Notes under the pieces: generated by a model
Seen by the model: only the letters and a program-made list of their open reading frames with translations
Database searches by the model: none
Told to the model about the DNA's origin: nothing
Position numbers and translations under genes: made by a program
Origin: Dryomyza anilis
Lineage: Eukaryota > Arthropoda > Insecta > Diptera > Dryomyzidae
Reading direction: 5' to 3'
DNA length: 64,000 nt
NCBI GenBank assembly: GCA_951804985.1
Contig: OX638136.1
Coordinates: 8,125,852 to 8,189,851 of the forward strand
Part shown: one piece after another, positions 61,984-64,000 of the stretch
Position numbering within the stretch: position 1 is the first letter of the stretch
Layout of the letters: every line of letters starts with the position of its first letter

Positions 61984-64000
61984 GCTATTAACCACCAATA
62001 GCCTAAACCTCATAGGAACCTACAATCAACATTATGATCAATGATCTACAACAAATTGTCCTAAACTCAACATGTGTGATGATATTAAACACCAACATTA
62101 TTTACCGCCTAGGAACATACAATCAACAACAAAAAAAAAACTGCTATCAGCATCTTGATTAATGATCTACAAACAACATTATTCTATTATCAACATGTGT
62201 GTTGTTTTGATCTCCAACAACATTTACTGCTTAGAAACTTGCGATCAATGAATTGAAATAAAAATGTGTGTTGCTAATAAACCCCAACAATAATTTCCTT
62301 AAATCAACATTATTATACTGTCAAAACATTAAAAGCGTTTTAAAATAAAATATAAATTATTATAATATCTGCAATCAACAATAATATCTGCGTGTGTGCG
62401 GGTTTTGATCCTATTAGCATTAGAATAGTTTTTACAGAAAACGATAAAAAACAAAATTTATATTTATAATATATCTGCCATCAGCAAAAAGAATAATAGA
62501 ACAATATATACCGCTTATAAACCTACAATCAACATTATAATCAAAGATCTACAATATATACATGTGTTGCTATTAAACAGCAACAATTATGCAGCCTAGG
62601 AACCTACAATCAACATTGTTCTACGATCAATAATAACCGAATAGTAACCTACAATCGACGAAATGATCAATGATCTGCAATCAACATTATTCTACTATCA
62701 ACATGTGTGTTGCTATTAAAACCCAATAATTATTACCGATTAGGAACCTACAATCAGCATTATAATCAATTATCTACTAACAACATTCTTCTACTAACAA
62801 CATGTGTGTTGCTATTAAACAACAATATTTACCGCTTAGAAACCTGCAATCAGCATCTTGATCAATGATCTACAAGCAACATTATTCTACTACCAACAAG
62901 GAAGCTGCAATCAACATTATGATCAAAGATCTGCAATCAACACTATTCTAATATCAACATGTTAAAAAAAAAAACAATATATACATCCTAGGAAACTACA
63001 ATCAACATTATTCTACTAACAACATGTATGTTGTTATTAAACAACAAATTTAACCTATTGCATCTTTAAAGTTCAATTAAAACGTTTTATATTAAAAAGA
63101 TTTTTTTATTTTATTTCTATAATTATAATATATTTGGAATCAGAAATAATAATGTCACTAAAGCTGAAATGGGAGTTGCTATTAACCACCAATAGTCTAA
63201 ACCTCATAGGAACCTACAATCAACATTATGATCAATGATCTACAACAAATTGTCCTAAACTCAACATGTGTGTTGATATTAAACACCAACATTATTTACC
63301 GCCTAGGAACATACAATCAACAACAAAAAAAAACCTGCTATCAGCATCTTGATTAATGATCTACAAACAACATTATTCTATTATCAACATGTGTGTTGTT
63401 TTGATCTCCAACAACATTTACTGCTTATAAACTTGCGATCAATGAATTGAAATAAATATGTGTGTTGCTATTAAACCCCAACAATAATTTGCTTAAATCA
63501 ACATTATTATACTGTCAAAACATTAAAAGCGTTTTAAAATAAAATATAAATTATTATAATATCTGCAATCAACAATAATAGCTGCGTGCGTGCGGGTTTT
63601 GATCCTATTAGCATCAGAATAGTTTTTACAGAAAAAGATAAAAAACAAAATTTATGTTTATAATATATCTGCCATCAGCAAAAATAATAATAGAACAATA
63701 TATACCGCTTATAAACCTACAATCAACATTATAATCAAAGATCTACAATCAATATTATTCTAATATCTACATGTGTTGCTATTAAACACCAACAATTATG
63801 CAGCCTAGGAACCTACAATCAACATTGTTCTACGATCAATAATAACCGAATAGTAACCTACAATCGACGTAATGATCAATGATCTGCAATCAACATTATT
63901 CTACTATGAACATGTGTGTTGCTATTAAAACCCAATAATTATTACCGATTAGGAACCTACAATCAGCATTATAATCAATTATCTACTAACAACATTCTTC
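61862..64000. repeat. 1.19-kb tandem duplication in satellite, second copy cut by window end
   Basis: Sequence from TAACCTATTGCATCTTTAAA at 61862 recurs from 63051 with an offset of 1189-1194 bp, through to base 64000. The unit joins the tail of an S1 module to monomers. Its junction is ACAACAAAT/TTAACC. Small differences exist (for example GTGTGATGA versus GTGTGTTGA). Confidence 0.88.

Larger units (their letters stand above)
53263..64000. repeat. Composite satellite array (right side), continues past window end
   Basis: Reverse-complement orientation of the approximately 99-bp monomer (CAACATGTGTGTTGCTATTA, AACAATATTTACCGCTTAGG, AACCTACAATCAACATTATG). Up to 60771 it mirrors 12082-19568. 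Beyond that it continues with monomers not paired in the window. Shorter GGTTTTGATCCTATTAGCAT modules lie near 54720, 56530, 58820, 62400 and 63595. Open frames (55248-55505, 57560-57775, 59726-59926, 59960-60142) are monomer read-through. Confidence 0.88.

Overview
This is eukaryotic, very AT-rich, repeat-dominated DNA, most likely from a fly (Diptera). The evidence is INE-1/mini-me-like elements with TA and GTCY tracts, Tc1, copia and non-LTR remnants of dipteran type, a tRNA-derived SINE, and long TA microsatellites. I see no host protein-coding gene. Nearly all open frames in the window are fortuitous readings through satellite, microsatellite or transposon DNA. The setting looks like heterochromatin, a sex-chromosome ampliconic block, or a collapsed or expanded assembly of such DNA.

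Layout. 1-731: the 5' end of a Gypsy-group LTR retrotransposon on the minus strand (gag start with a SAP-like segment, tRNA-type primer binding site, 523-bp LTR). 732-1290: unassigned AT-rich DNA with an 80-bp tandem repeat. 1291-19953: two tandem, nearly identical copies of a 9.2-9.4 kb block (junction near 10507). Each copy holds an INE-1-like element, a composite satellite and a GC-richer insert with a 17-bp-stem hairpin. 20250-31062: more satellite, an INE-1-like element, a 1.6-kb unassigned stretch, a Tc1 pseudogene carrying a SINE, a 15-bp minisatellite ending like a Helitron, and three units of a long repeat (called R here), each bordered by long TA tracts. 31063-39896: an approximately 8.8-kb spacer with R fragments, two complete INE-1-like copies and a broken copia element. 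The copia is itself split by an INE-1-like element, an unassigned 1.06-kb insert and a 5'-truncated LINE. 39897-60771: the inverted counterpart of 12082-31062. 60772-64000: more satellite, ending in a 1.19-kb tandem duplication.

The dominant architecture is therefore a giant inverted repeat (arms about 19 and 21 kb, spacer 8.8 kb) whose left arm is followed by a direct duplication. The arms are nearly identical, but they differ by at least one transposon insertion (41478-42710, with its empty site in the other arm), a 327-bp deletion and changes in TA-tract length. No functional gene system is evident. The most novel material is the palindrome itself, the approximately 99-bp satellite with embedded approximately 540-bp modules, the TIR element with an empty site, and the SINE family.
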